Below, piece by piece: positions 8,492 through 17,047 of a stretch of 64,000 nucleotides of DNA. The notes under the pieces were generated by a model that was given only the letters and a program-made list of their open reading frames with translations, was not told where the DNA came from and ran no database searches. Each line of letters starts with the position of its first letter. The stretch's first letter is position 1. Position numbers and translations under genes: made by a program. The stretch is from an uncultured Kiritimatiellota bacterium (GTDB lineage Bacteria > Verrucomicrobiota > Kiritimatiellia > RFP12 > DVOR01), in the NCBI GenBank assembly GCA_944389945.1, contig CALXOF010000001.1, positions 157,868 to 221,867 of the forward strand. Direction: 5' to 3'.

Positions 8492-9331
8492 TCAGAGGAG
8501 GGTGTTGTCGATGAGGCGGAGGCCATCTTTTCGGGCGGCGAGAAGGAGCGCGGAAGCGCCTGGGAGAACGGTTTGGATGGGGATGAGGGTCTCCGCGTCG
8601 ATGACGGTGGCGTAGTCCGGGGCCCAGCCTGCGGCGGTGAGGGTTTCCTTCGCGGCGGCCTCGATTTTGGCGGCGTCGCGCTCACCCGCCGCGACGGCGT
8701 CCTGGGCTTGGCGGACGGCGCGGGAGAGGCAGAGTGCGGTGGCGCGGTTCTCGGGGGTGAGGTAGGCGTTGCGCGAGGAGAGGGCGAGGCCGTCGGTGTC
8801 GCGGACGATGGGGGCGCGGACGATTTCGATGGGGAAGTTGAGGTCGCGGACCATGCGACGGATGACGGCGACCTGCTGGAAATCCTTCTGGCCGAAGACG
8901 GCGATGTCGGGCTGGACGATGTTGAAGAGCTTGGCGACAACGGTGCAGACGCCGCGGAAGTGGGTGGGGCGCTGGGCGCCTTCGAGGGTCTTGGCGAGGA
9001 GGGTTTCCTCGACCCAGGCGGAGTGGTCCTGCGCGTAGAGGTCGGTGGGGTGGGGGAGGAAGACGGCGTCGGCGCCTTCGGCCTGACAGAGGGCGAGGTC
9101 GTCCTGCTCACGGCGGGGATAGGCGTCGTAGTCTTCGTTGGGGGCGAATTGGGTGGGATTGACGAAGATGGAGACGACGACGCGGTCGCAGCGCTCCTTG
9201 GCAAGGCGGATGAGGGAGAGGTGGCCCTGGTGGAGGCAGCCCATGGTGGGGACGAGGCCGATGACGCGGCCGAGGCGTTTCTCGGCGGCGCACCAGGCGT
9301 GGAGTTCGGTGGGACTGTGGAAGGTATCCAT
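8492..9331 (-). CDS. panC: Pantothenate synthetase
   Basis: PanC condenses pantoate with beta-alanine using ATP in the cytosol, the last step of vitamin B5 synthesis. The 279-residue length is usual. Family motifs are clear: PTMGCLHQGH at residues 28-37 (HxGH nucleotide site), FVNPTQF, GQKDFQQ near residue 150 and the KMSKS-like SSRN region (LALSSRNAYL). It begins 29 bp after metG in the same direction, so co-transcription is likely. No panB or panD is present in this window. Confidence 0.95.
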   Translation of the reverse strand: MDTFHSPTELHAWCAAEKRLGRVIGLVPTMGCLHQGHLSLIRLAKERCDRVVVSIFVNPTQFAPNEDYDAYPRREQDDLALCQAEGADAVFLPHPTDLYAQDHSAWVEETLLAKTLEGAQRPTHFRGVCTVVAKLFNIVQPDIAVFGQKDFQQVAVIRRMVRDLNFPIEIVRAPIVRDTDGLALSSRNAYLTPENRATALCLSRAVRQAQDAVAAGERDAAKIEAAAKETLTAAGWAPDYATVIDAETLIPIQTVLPGASALLLAARKDGLRLIDNTLL

Positions 9332-9360
9332 GGCGATTAGATTGGCTGATTGGTGGGTGT

Positions 9361-11427
9361 TCAGTGGAGGCGGGCGCCGTTGGGGAGGGCGGCGGTGGGG
9401 CGCAAGAGGGCAAGCGTGCCATCGGGGCCCTGCGCGGCGAGAATCATGCCCTCGGAAACGCCGAAACGCATCTTGCGGGGGGCGAGGTTGGCGACCATAA
9501 GGACCTGGGTGCCGACGAGGGTCTCGGGCGGGCAGTGCTTCTTGATGCCGGCGAAGACGGTGCGGGGCTTGGCTTCGCCGACATCGAGGGTCAGGCGCAG
9601 GAGCTTGTCGGATTCCGGGACGGGCTCTGCGGTGAGGACGGTAGCGAGGCGGAGGTCGACCTTGGCGAGGTCATCGATAGTGATGGTCTCGGCGGGGGGC
9701 TCGGGGAAGGCGTTGGAGGCGGGGGCCTGGGTGAGCTGGCGGACGCCCTTCTTGATGTCCTTCTCGGAGAGTTTGGGGGCGGGCTTGGCGGCGGACTGGG
9801 CCTTGGTCTCGGCGACCATGGCTTCGACGGCCTTGGGGTCGATGCGTGCGGCGAGGTGCTCGTAGGGGGCGATGGCGCGGTCCTCGAGGTCGAGGGCGGC
9901 ATCGGCGAAGGTGTAGGGCTCCTCGCCGAAGAGGGCCTCGACCTTGGCGGCGTAGGCCGGGAGGATGGGCTTGAGGGCGATGGCCATGAGGCGGAAGAGG
10001 TTGAGGGTGCCGGTGAGGACGGCGCGGGTGGCCTCGGGGTCTTCCTTGACGAGCTTCCAGGGCATCTTGGCATCGAAGAGCTGGTTGGCCTTGTCGGCCC
10101 ACTCGCGGACGATGACCATGGCGCGGCAGAAGTCGCGGCGCTCGTAGGCCTCGCAGAGCTCGGGGAGCTGGGCGCGGCAGGCGGCGAGGAGGTCGCGGCT
10201 CTCGGGGTCCATGGTGCCGAGGCGGCCGCCGCAGTTCTTGTTGAGCATCTGGGCGCCGCGGGAGGCGAGGTTGGTGATCTTGCCGACGAGGTCGGAGTTG
10301 ACGCGGCCGACGAAGTCCTTGAGGTCAAGGTTCATGTCGTCGACGGTGCCGTTGAGCTTGCAGGCATAGTAGAAGCGGAGAGCCTGGGCGGGGAGGTGCC
10401 TGAGGTAGGTGGCGGCGGAGATGAAGGTTCCCTCGCTCTTGGACATCTTGGCGCCGTTGACCATCAGGAAGCCGTGGACGAAGACCTGCGTGGGCGTGCG
10501 GTAGCCGGCATTCTCAAGCTCGGAGGGCCAGAAGAGGCAGTGGAAGCGGACGATGTCCTTGCCGATGAAGTGGTAAATCTCGGCCTTGGGGTCTTGCCAC
10601 CAGTCCTCGAGGGTTTGGCCACGTTCCTTGGCCCAGGCCCAGAGGGTGGCCATGTAGCCGATGGGGGCGTCGAGCCAGACGTAGAAATACTTGTCGTCGT
10701 AGCCGGGGATTTTGAAGCCGAAGTAGGGGGCGTCGCGGGAGATGTTCCAGCCGCGGAGGGGTTCGTTGAACCACTCGAGGAGCTTGTCGGCGGTGCCCTT
10801 GTCGGTGTGGTCGGGGAGCCACTGCTTGAGGAAGTCGCGGCAGGGCTCGAGCTCGACGAAGAGTTGCTCGCTCTGGCGCATGACGGGGGTGCCGCCGCAG
10901 ATGGCGCAGTGGGGGTCCTTGAGGTCGGTGGTGTTGTAGGTGGCGCCGCAGACCGAGCAGTTGTCGCCGTCGCGGTCGGGCGTGCCGCAGCGGGGGCAGG
11001 TGCCCTTGACGAAGCGGTCTGGCAGGAACATCCCGCAGTGCTCGCAGTAGAGCTGGTTGACGGGGCGGGAGGAGATGAGGCCGCGCTCCTTGAGGCGTAG
11101 GTAAATCTGCTCGGAGAGGATGCGGTTTTCCTCGCAGTTGGTGGAGCCGTAGCGGTCGAAGCCCATCTCGAAGGCGCCGAACTCCTTCACGCGGGCTTCG
11201 TAGGAACGGGCGATGACGGCCTCGGGCGTGGTGCCCTCTTGGCGGGCGCGGATCATGATGGGCGTGCCGTGGGTGTCGTCGGCGCAGACGTAGACCACGT
11301 CGTGGCCCATCATGCGCTGGTAGCGCGCCCAGAAGTCGGTCTGCAAATATTCCACCATGTGGCCCAGGTGGAGCGCGCCGTTCGCATACGGCAACGCACT
11401 CGTCACGATGATTTTCCGCTTGTCCAT
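9361..11427 (-). CDS. metG: Methionyl-tRNA synthetase with C-terminal tRNA-binding domain
   Basis: MetG charges tRNA-Met with methionine. The 688-residue protein shows the HLGH signature (20-23), the zinc-knuckle region (CEHCGMF, CPRC, CSVC, CAICGG at about 145-200), KMSKS (KMSKSEGTF), the anticodon-binding helical domain and a C-terminal EMAP-II/Trbp111-type OB domain ([12 protein letters not shown] ... [15 protein letters not shown]) as in dimeric enzymes. The start at 11427 (MDKRK) is chosen because the frame upstream encodes only repeat R3 and intergenic sequence. It lies between the upstream oxidoreductase and panC. Confidence 0.96.
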   Translation of the reverse strand: MDKRKIIVTSALPYANGALHLGHMVEYLQTDFWARYQRMMGHDVVYVCADDTHGTPIMIRARQEGTTPEAVIARSYEARVKEFGAFEMGFDRYGSTNCEENRILSEQIYLRLKERGLISSRPVNQLYCEHCGMFLPDRFVKGTCPRCGTPDRDGDNCSVCGATYNTTDLKDPHCAICGGTPVMRQSEQLFVELEPCRDFLKQWLPDHTDKGTADKLLEWFNEPLRGWNISRDAPYFGFKIPGYDDKYFYVWLDAPIGYMATLWAWAKERGQTLEDWWQDPKAEIYHFIGKDIVRFHCLFWPSELENAGYRTPTQVFVHGFLMVNGAKMSKSEGTFISAATYLRHLPAQALRFYYACKLNGTVDDMNLDLKDFVGRVNSDLVGKITNLASRGAQMLNKNCGGRLGTMDPESRDLLAACRAQLPELCEAYERRDFCRAMVIVREWADKANQLFDAKMPWKLVKEDPEATRAVLTGTLNLFRLMAIALKPILPAYAAKVEALFGEEPYTFADAALDLEDRAIAPYEHLAARIDPKAVEAMVAETKAQSAAKPAPKLSEKDIKKGVRQLTQAPASNAFPEPPAETITIDDLAKVDLRLATVLTAEPVPESDKLLRLTLDVGEAKPRTVFAGIKKHCPPETLVGTQVLMVANLAPRKMRFGVSEGMILAAQGPDGTLALLRPTAALPNGARLH

Positions 11428-11453
11428 AGTCAGTCTTCGCTTTCCTTTAGGGC

Positions 11454-11530
11454 AGGTTGGGCACGTCGCAGACGTGCCGGGGGTGCAGGGAGAACGTCTC
11501 CCTGCCGGGGTGTGGGGCGGCGCCCCACGG
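11454..11530 (+). repeat. R3 dispersed repeat, copy 1
   Basis: Contains GTCGCAGACGTGCC, GTGCAGGGAG and CCTGCCGGGG followed by GTGGGGC. An inverted relative with the same block order lies at 47510-47583. It sits in the 139-bp gap between metG and the oxidoreductase gene. Confidence 0.6.
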
Positions 11531-11566
11531 CATTCCCTGCCTTTCCTTTTCCATTCTTCTGTTCTC

Positions 11567-12814
11567 TTATTTAGCAAGCATCAAAGTGCCCTGCGCCTTG
11601 CGGCTGGCCTCGGCGGCGAAGGCGATACGGTGGCTTTCCAACGAGGCCTCGAAGATGGCCGGGAAGGTCGCGGGGTCGCCCTCGGTGAGCAGACGCACGA
11701 GCTCGTCCATCAAGCCGTAGTCGCCGCCGCCGTGGCCGGAACCCTGCGCCAGACCGGCCTCCAGAACGCTGTCCCAGAGTTCGGTGGTGCGCGTGTCAAA
11801 GTGGTGGATGGTGAGCGTGCGGCCATCGCCGACGATCTCGCCGCGCGTGCCGAAGATCTTGGTCTTGCGGCCGCCGGCGTAGGTGAAGCTCTCCATCTGG
11901 TGCGCCACGGTCACGCCGCCCTCGAACCGCAGGTTCACCACCTGGTGATCCACGGCGTCGTTGTCGCACGCATAGACGCAACGACCGTAGGGGCCCTCGC
12001 GGAGCATCTTTTCCATTGCCGCGTCGGACTTGTCCACGAAGGGATAGCGCCAGTCCTGACGCTCCAAGTAAATCTTGCGCGCCGAGAAGGGGCACTTGCG
12101 CTCGATGGCCGCCGGACAATCCAGGCAACGGTCCGCCGCCCCCTCGGGCCGGTGCGCCGCGTTGAAGAGGGAGGTCTCGCCGAAACTCGACACGCCCGTG
12201 CACTTGCGCCCGCCCAGCCACCAGACAAACTGGTCGAAGTCGTGGCAGCACTTTTGCAGAATCATCGGCGTGGAACGCTCGGTGTTGCCCCAGTTGCCGC
12301 GGCAGAAACTGTGCGCCGCGTGCATGTAGCCCACCTGCTCCAAGTGCTGAATGCTCACCACATCGCCGATCGCACCTGCCGCGATGAGGTCGTGAATCTT
12401 GCGGAAATAGACCGTGTAGCGCAGTACATGGCCCACCATCACCAGACGGTCGCCCTTCTCGCGCACCTTCGCGGCCAACTCCTCGCACGAGGCCCAACGC
12501 CGCGCCATCGGCTTTTCCAGCAACAAATGATAACCCAAATCCAGACACGCCAGCGCCGGCTCCAGGTGGATTGCGTCCGGCATCGAGATGACCATCACGT
12601 CGCAATCCGGCTTCGCCGCCACCGCCTCCGTCCAATCGCCCCACATCGCTGTGGCCGGCAGATTGTGGGCCTTTGCCACCGCCTGCGCCGCGGCCGGGTT
12701 GATGTCCGCCACGCCCACCACGCGAGCCTTGTCTGGATACGCCGCCGCGTACGAGGCGTACGTCCTGCCGCGGTCCCCCGCGCCCAAAATGACCAAACGA
12801 ATCGGTGCCTTCAT
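11567..12814 (-). CDS. Gfo/Idh/MocA-family NAD(P)-dependent oxidoreductase
   Basis: A 415-residue dehydrogenase. The N-terminal Rossmann fold is evident ([13 protein letters not shown], residues ~8-20), followed by the family's EKPMA motif (here [10 protein letters not shown]) and a C-terminal alpha/beta substrate domain ([20 protein letters not shown], with the His/Asp pair typical of this family). These enzymes usually act on sugars or inositols; the substrate cannot be read. The cysteine run [12 protein letters not shown] near residues 225-240 recurs in some members. The start follows GGAGG. It has its own extended -10 and is divergent from the fucosyltransferase gene. Confidence 0.9.
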   Translation of the reverse strand: MKAPIRLVILGAGDRGRTYASYAAAYPDKARVVGVADINPAAAQAVAKAHNLPATAMWGDWTEAVAAKPDCDVMVISMPDAIHLEPALACLDLGYHLLLEKPMARRWASCEELAAKVREKGDRLVMVGHVLRYTVYFRKIHDLIAAGAIGDVVSIQHLEQVGYMHAAHSFCRGNWGNTERSTPMILQKCCHDFDQFVWWLGGRKCTGVSSFGETSLFNAAHRPEGAADRCLDCPAAIERKCPFSARKIYLERQDWRYPFVDKSDAAMEKMLREGPYGRCVYACDNDAVDHQVVNLRFEGGVTVAHQMESFTYAGGRKTKIFGTRGEIVGDGRTLTIHHFDTRTTELWDSVLEAGLAQGSGHGGGDYGLMDELVRLLTEGDPATFPAIFEASLESHRIAFAAEASRKAQGTLMLAK

Positions 12815-12844
12815 CCTCTGTGCCTCCGAAAAACGATTTCCATT

Positions 12845-12853
12845 ATTGTAGCA
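12845..12853 (-). promoter_or_regulatory. Extended -10 promoter of the oxidoreductase gene
   Basis: On the minus strand the sequence is TGCTACAAT, about 30 nt before the ATG at 12814. Confidence 0.55.
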
Positions 12854-12874
12854 CACACGCCGGTTCCGCGCTTT

Positions 12875-12883
12875 TGGTATTCT
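12875..12883 (+). promoter_or_regulatory. Extended -10 promoter of the fucosyltransferase gene
   Basis: TGGTATTCT lies 21 nt before the ATG at 12905, with AAGGAG between. It is back to back with the oxidoreductase promoter, the two -10 elements being only about 20 bp apart. Confidence 0.55.
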
Positions 12884-12904
12884 AGAAGGGTAAAGGAGTG
12901 AAGT

Positions 12905-13889
12905 ATGATTTACGTTGCATATATCCCAAGAACGCGGCTAGGGAACTGGTTGTTTCAGATTGGGGCGGCGTTGACCACTGGTCAAGAGGTTGCCTTTTGG
13001 TGTCAGGGGAGCGAGGAGGCGAAACGTTACATCGAGGCGCGGATTAAACCTCTGCTTCCGAACTTGAAGTTGGTTCTTGACGTGCCGCCGGGGACACCGG
13101 TCTGGAAGCAACAGGGAGAGCCAGCTCCTTTGCCGCCGGAGTTGCGTGAAGGCGACTGGATTTTGGAGGGGCTTTTCCAGAACCTCCGCTATCTTGAGCC
13201 GAACGACGAGCCTGTTATGCTCGGGGGGGGGCAGGGTAACGGTGGACCTGAAGAGTCAGGGCTCCCTGCGGGCCTTGCTTACCGTGCCGCCTGAGCGTGA
13301 GACCTATCTTCGCGGCAAGTATCCTTGCCTTGACACGGCGTGTTGTGTGGGTATCTCGGTACGCCGTGGGGACTACCTTAAAATCGAGCATTGGCTCCCC
13401 TTCGTGGGCGAGGATTTCTTGCGGCGCTCGGTACAGCTCTTTGGGGGCGCGACGGCCTTCCTTATCGGAAGCGATGATTTGCCGTGGTGTCGACGTTTCT
13501 TTACGCCAGAGCGCTTCCCTGGGCGGACCTTTGCCTTTTTGGAGGAGAGCCCGGCGGATCAACTTTATGGGTTTGCGCTCTGTCGCCACAATGTCATCAG
13601 CAACAGCACCTTCTCGTGGTGGGCCGCTTGGATGAACTGTCATCCGGATAAAATCGTTGTTGCGCCGATGTACTGGACGGGCTTCAAGTCCAAAGGACGG
13701 CGGAGTGGCGGTTACGATGGTTTGCATGTGTGCTCGCCGCAGACGTTACGCATCGAGAACCCTTACACTTTCCGGCAGTGGGTGAAGGCGGTCTGCCAGT
13801 ATCTCCTGGCCGGGCTTTCCGAGCATACGGCGGGATTGCGTGCGCGGTTAGGGAAGGCGCGCAAGTTTTCCATCAATTGCAAAGACTAA
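12905..13889 (+). pseudogene. GT11 alpha-1,2-fucosyltransferase, split by a frameshift at a poly-G tract (likely phase-variable, OFF as sequenced)
   Basis: Two overlapping frames encode one GT11 fucosyltransferase, which adds fucose from GDP-fucose to surface glycans. Frame one (from 12905, good AAGGAG site) carries the N-terminal motif (RLGNWLFQIGAA). Frame two carries the GDP-fucose motif (VGISVRRGDY) and ISNSTFSWWAAWMN. The frames meet at nine G residues (13223-13231). Eight G would join them exactly as MLGGGRVTVDLK; eleven would also work. GT11 genes with homopolymer tracts are a known phase-variation design (Helicobacter pylori futC). A sequencing or assembly error in the tract is the alternative. 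Confidence 0.85.
13223..13231 (+). repeat. Homopolymeric G tract (9 G), candidate contingency locus
   Basis: Nine consecutive G residues lie inside the fucosyltransferase coding region, at the point where the reading frame changes. Confidence 0.8.
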
Positions 13890-13949
13890 TCACTATGCAG
13901 GGTTAGGCGCGAGCGTCTGTCACGAAGGTGCACGAAGACAAACTGCGTT

Positions 13950-14043
13950 GGAAACCGCCGATTACGCAGATTAAAACCGATTAGGGGCCGGCTACCGCCG
14001 GCAGGACGCATAATTGGAAGTTTAGAAGCTTGGAGGCTTGGCG
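13950..14043 (+). repeat. Repeat array R2 + R4
   Basis: 13950-14009 is R2 (GGAAACCGCCGATTACGC, CGATTAGGGGC, then GGCTACCGCC). 14014-14043 is R4 (GGAAGTTTAGAAGCTTGG, GGAGGCTTGG). It fills most of the gap between the fucosyltransferase and ATPase genes. Confidence 0.65.
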
Positions 14044-14077
14044 GCGATCTACCCGTCGCCCACAAGGGCGTCTCCAA

Positions 14078-15655
14078 TCAGCTAATCAGCCGATCGGCGG
14101 CGGTGCCGGTGAGGCGGCGGGTTTTGCCATCGAAGGAAAGACCGATGAGGTGGACCTCCTTGCCGCTGTGGCGATAAGGCTCGGCGTAGCCTTTTTCTTT
14201 GATTTGGTCGATGGCCTCTTGAGGTGTGCCATCGACCTTGAGTTCAAACACGAAGACGCGTTCGGGGGTCTCGGCGACCAAATCTGCGCGACCATGGGTC
14301 TGCCGGTCTTCGGCGGTCACACGGAAGAAGCCACTGGAGGTCAGCAGAACGTAGAGAATACGCTGGAAGGAGAATTCCTGCACGCTGTTCTCTTTGGGGC
14401 CGTAGGTGAGATGTGCATAGAGGTCGGAGAGGTTACCAAAGAAGGCGTCGAAGTTGGCCTGCTTCAAGGCGCGACAGGTGGCGTTGCGGTACTGGTCACC
14501 ATTTTTCTCGGCGAATTTCTGAACGAGCTGGGAGTTGAGAGCACGGCGGACCTCCTCGTCCGGGATACCGAGGGTGAAGACGCCGTCTTGGAAATCTTTG
14601 ATGGTGAGGTAACCGCCTTGGTAGAGCATGGCGATGGGACGGATGTTCTCCAGCCCACAAACATCCAAATCCTCCTCGGAGATATCCTCGACGTTCTCGT
14701 AGTCCAGCTCAGCGAGTTGATTGTTCTTGAAGTAGTTGATGACGGTGGAAGTCTGGCCGGTGGCAATCCAGGTGCCGGTGAAACGACGCTTCAATGCGCC
14801 GAGGATTTGCCCAATGGCAAAGGGATTGTAGACTTTCTCCTCGCAATCCGGAGAGAAACGGTAGCCGTTGTACCACCAGCGGAGTTTTTCACGGTAATCC
14901 TCGTAGGAAAGGCCCATGACCTCGGCGTGGCGGTGCAACGTCTTGCTGAAGTTGGCCCCCAGCTCCTCATCAGTGTAGCCAAGAAGTGTGGCATAGCGCT
15001 CGTCCATCGTCAAATCGGTGAGGTTGTTGAGGGCCGAGAAGACGGAGAGTTGCGTGAACCGCGTCACGCCGGTCATCATCATGAAGCGGATGTTGCTGAC
15101 GTTGTTCTTGATTTCACCGTAAAAGGCGGAAAGTTTGGCGCGGATGGCCGTAGCCTTCGCGATGTCGGCTAGCGCATGGCCAACAGGCGCGTCGTACTCG
15201 TCGATAAGAATAACCACGGGCTTGCCGCGCTCCCGAGCGAGGGCCTTGATCGCGCGTGAGAAGTTGTCGTTCGGGGCAAGGGTGGGATTATAAGTGACCT
15301 TGGCATCCTCAATCACTTCTTGGACACGTGCCACAAAACCAGCCTGAAAGGCCTCAACGGTCGTTACATCCATCGTGCCGAAGTTGAAATGGAGAACGGG
15401 ATACGATTCCCAGTCGTAGTCCATCTTGTCGATGGCCAGGCCCTTGAAGAGCTCGCGCTCGCCGCGGAAGAGACACTCCAAGGTAGAAAGCATGAGGGAC
15501 TTGCCGAAACGCCGTGGACGCGAAATGAAGAAGAAGGAGTCCATCCCACGCGTGACGAGCGGATAGAGCAATGCGGTCTTGTCCACATAACGATATCCAT
15601 CCTTCCGCATATTACGGAAGTCATAGGTCCCTTGCGCAATTTTCTCTTCTTCCAT
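14078..15655 (-). CDS. AAA-ATPase-like protein with C-terminal PD-(D/E)XK nuclease-like domain
   Basis: A 525-residue member of the AAA-ATPase_like + PDDEXK_9 family, common and multi-copy in gut bacteria and of unknown biological role. It starts with the family's YDFRNMRKDGYRYVDKT. A P-loop variant follows (RPRRFGKSLML, residues ~46-56), then a Walker B-like VILIDEYDAPV. The C-terminal nuclease-like fold shows HGRADLV and FVFELK (the D and ExK positions). The start follows AGGAG, with its own extended -10 promoter. It is AT-richer than its neighbours and flanked by repeats, suggesting mobility or transfer. Confidence 0.85.
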   Translation of the reverse strand: MEEEKIAQGTYDFRNMRKDGYRYVDKTALLYPLVTRGMDSFFFISRPRRFGKSLMLSTLECLFRGERELFKGLAIDKMDYDWESYPVLHFNFGTMDVTTVEAFQAGFVARVQEVIEDAKVTYNPTLAPNDNFSRAIKALARERGKPVVILIDEYDAPVGHALADIAKATAIRAKLSAFYGEIKNNVSNIRFMMMTGVTRFTQLSVFSALNNLTDLTMDERYATLLGYTDEELGANFSKTLHRHAEVMGLSYEDYREKLRWWYNGYRFSPDCEEKVYNPFAIGQILGALKRRFTGTWIATGQTSTVINYFKNNQLAELDYENVEDISEEDLDVCGLENIRPIAMLYQGGYLTIKDFQDGVFTLGIPDEEVRRALNSQLVQKFAEKNGDQYRNATCRALKQANFDAFFGNLSDLYAHLTYGPKENSVQEFSFQRILYVLLTSSGFFRVTAEDRQTHGRADLVAETPERVFVFELKVDGTPQEAIDQIKEKGYAEPYRHSGKEVHLIGLSFDGKTRRLTGTAADRLIS

Positions 15656-15674
15656 GGTTCAACTCCTGGCTTAC

Positions 15675-15683
15675 AGTATAGCA
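15675..15683 (-). promoter_or_regulatory. Extended -10 promoter of the AAA-ATPase gene
   Basis: TGCTATACT on the minus strand, about 20 nt before the start codon at 15655. Confidence 0.55.
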
Positions 15684-15687
15684 AAAG

Positions 15688-15723
15688 GTGGAGGCTTGGA
15701 AGTTTAGAGGCTTGGATGCTTGG
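15688..15723 (+). repeat. R4 repeat
   Basis: Tandem decamers GGAGGCTTGG, AAGTTTAGAGG and CTTGGATG, between the ATPase promoter and the terminator of the PEP-CTERM pseudogene. Confidence 0.55.
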
Positions 15724-15773
15724 TTTTGTTGGTGGGGCGCCGCCTCACACCTCATTGACAGAAGTGGACGAAG

Positions 15774-15797
15774 AAAAAGCCCCGCGGGGCGGGGCTT
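15774..15797 (-). terminator. Terminator of the PEP-CTERM pseudogene
   Basis: On the minus strand a GC-rich hairpin (AGCCCCGC / GCGGGGCT) is followed by TTTTTC. It lies about 20 bp past the stop codon, the same layout as behind the intact PEP-CTERM gene at 57677. Confidence 0.75.
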
Positions 15798-15816
15798 CTT
15801 GGGAATGGACGGGAGC

Positions 15817-16483
15817 TTAGGCCACGCGGCGGCGGAGGGCCACGCCGGCCACGCCAAGCGCCAGCAACGCCAACGCCGTCGGCTCGGGGATGGCCTGAGC
15901 AATCGCATTTCCGACCTCGTCGTAGGTCATCCCATTGACGTACGCGATGTCCATCGACCACTGGCTGCCAGCGGGAAGGACGTTGTTGTTATTACGCTGC
16001 ATACCCCACGTGATGGCGGAAATCACATCCGTGTCCACGGAGATGGAGCCCAAGAGCCGGCCATCGTAGTAGTAGCTCAACACACCGTTGTCGCCGGTGA
16101 TGGCGACCTCGTGAGTACCGTTCGTGATTATGGGGGCGTTTTCGACGCTGATATTCGTCCCGCCAACGGTCTTTTGGGAACCATTAATCAGGACACGCCA
16201 CGGGCTTCCGAGGTTGCCGTTGTTATTATTGTTGGTCCCGGAGGAGACACCTAGGAGCACTGGCTAGTTGTCTTTGATGGCATCAGCGTTCCCGATAGTG
16301 ACGTTGGCTAGGACGGTCCACTTGGAACCGAAGTTAATGCCCTGATAACGGTCAGCGGAATCATACGTGCCGATGGAGGCCGTAACCATCGACTTTCGGG
16401 AGGTAAGCCCAATTGAGGCCCGCCGCCTGGGCGGTGCCGAGGGTGAGGGCGGCGAGGGCCGCGGTGAAGAAAATGCGTTTCAT
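15817..16483 (-). pseudogene. PEP-CTERM protein, broken by a frameshift and a nonsense codon
   Basis: From ATG 16483 (AAGGAG upstream) a signal peptide (MKRIFFTAALAALTLGTAQA) is read, then the frame is lost near 16390. In the next frame the protein continues (SIGTYDSADRYQGINFG...) to an in-frame TAG at 16263-16265, then runs to a typical PEP-CTERM tail (IPEPTALALLALG, hydrophobic helix, RRR). PEP-CTERM tails are cut and sorted by exosortase. The tail and the preceding DIAYVNGMTYDE match the intact protein at 57018-57677. Two separate lesions make a sequencing error unlikely. Confidence 0.85.
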
Positions 16484-16687
16484 TGTGTGTCGTCTCCTTG
16501 TGGCAGGATTGCCAAAGAACACTAGAATGCTAGCATAACCAACGGGGGGCAAGTGTTATTTGGCGTGTAACAATCAAACCTAGGCGCCTTTTACTTCACG
16601 CCTTTGGTGCCTTTCTAAAAAGCGAGCTTATTTTTAGGAAGGATGGGGTGCCAAGCGTGTTCTTCCGGAGAAGGGGAGGGAGCGTGT

Positions 16688-16874
16688 TACCAAATGACAG
16701 GTCTGGAAGATGGCGTATCTTGCGCAAAGGGATTGGATTATCTGTGATTTAGGGAAGGCGAATGACAGGTCTTGGGCAAGGGTGCGCGCGGTGTGTTTGC
16801 ATCGCAGAGTGACCGGGGATGACCCGGTGTGATGTTCCTCCCTTATATATAAGGTATAAGGTTGAGGTGGGTGC
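16688..16874 (+). repeat. R5, 187-bp long repeat, copy A
   Basis: Nearly identical (a handful of mismatches) to the inverted copy at 35280-35466. Internal features are a 12-bp direct repeat AATGACAGGTCT at 16693-16704 and 16761-16772, an imperfect palindrome ACCGGGG-AT-GACCCGGT and a perfect palindrome CCTTATATATAAGG. No open frame is shared. It lies in the 564-bp gap 16484-17047; the rest of that gap holds an R4 copy and a small GCGCTC/GAGCGC hairpin near 16906. Confidence 0.9.
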
Positions 16875-17011
16875 TCCGGCGGGATTATTTCCCTCGAAGG
16901 CACAGGCGCTCTAGCAGAGCGCCCGGCTGATTAGCTGATTGGAAAATGAGGCGCAGCGTTCGGTCTCATCGCCGCCAAGGGCGGCAGGTCGGGTTCCAAC
17001 CTCCGGGGCTC

Positions 17012-17046
17012 CTCCAAGCCTCTAAGCCTCCAAACTTCCAAGCTTC
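17012..17046 (-). repeat. R4 repeat, inverted
   Basis: CCTCCAAGCC, TCTAAGCC, TCCAAACTTCC, AAGCTTCC: R4 on the minus strand, touching the 3' end of the ABC exporter gene. Confidence 0.55.
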
Positions 17047-17047
17047 C

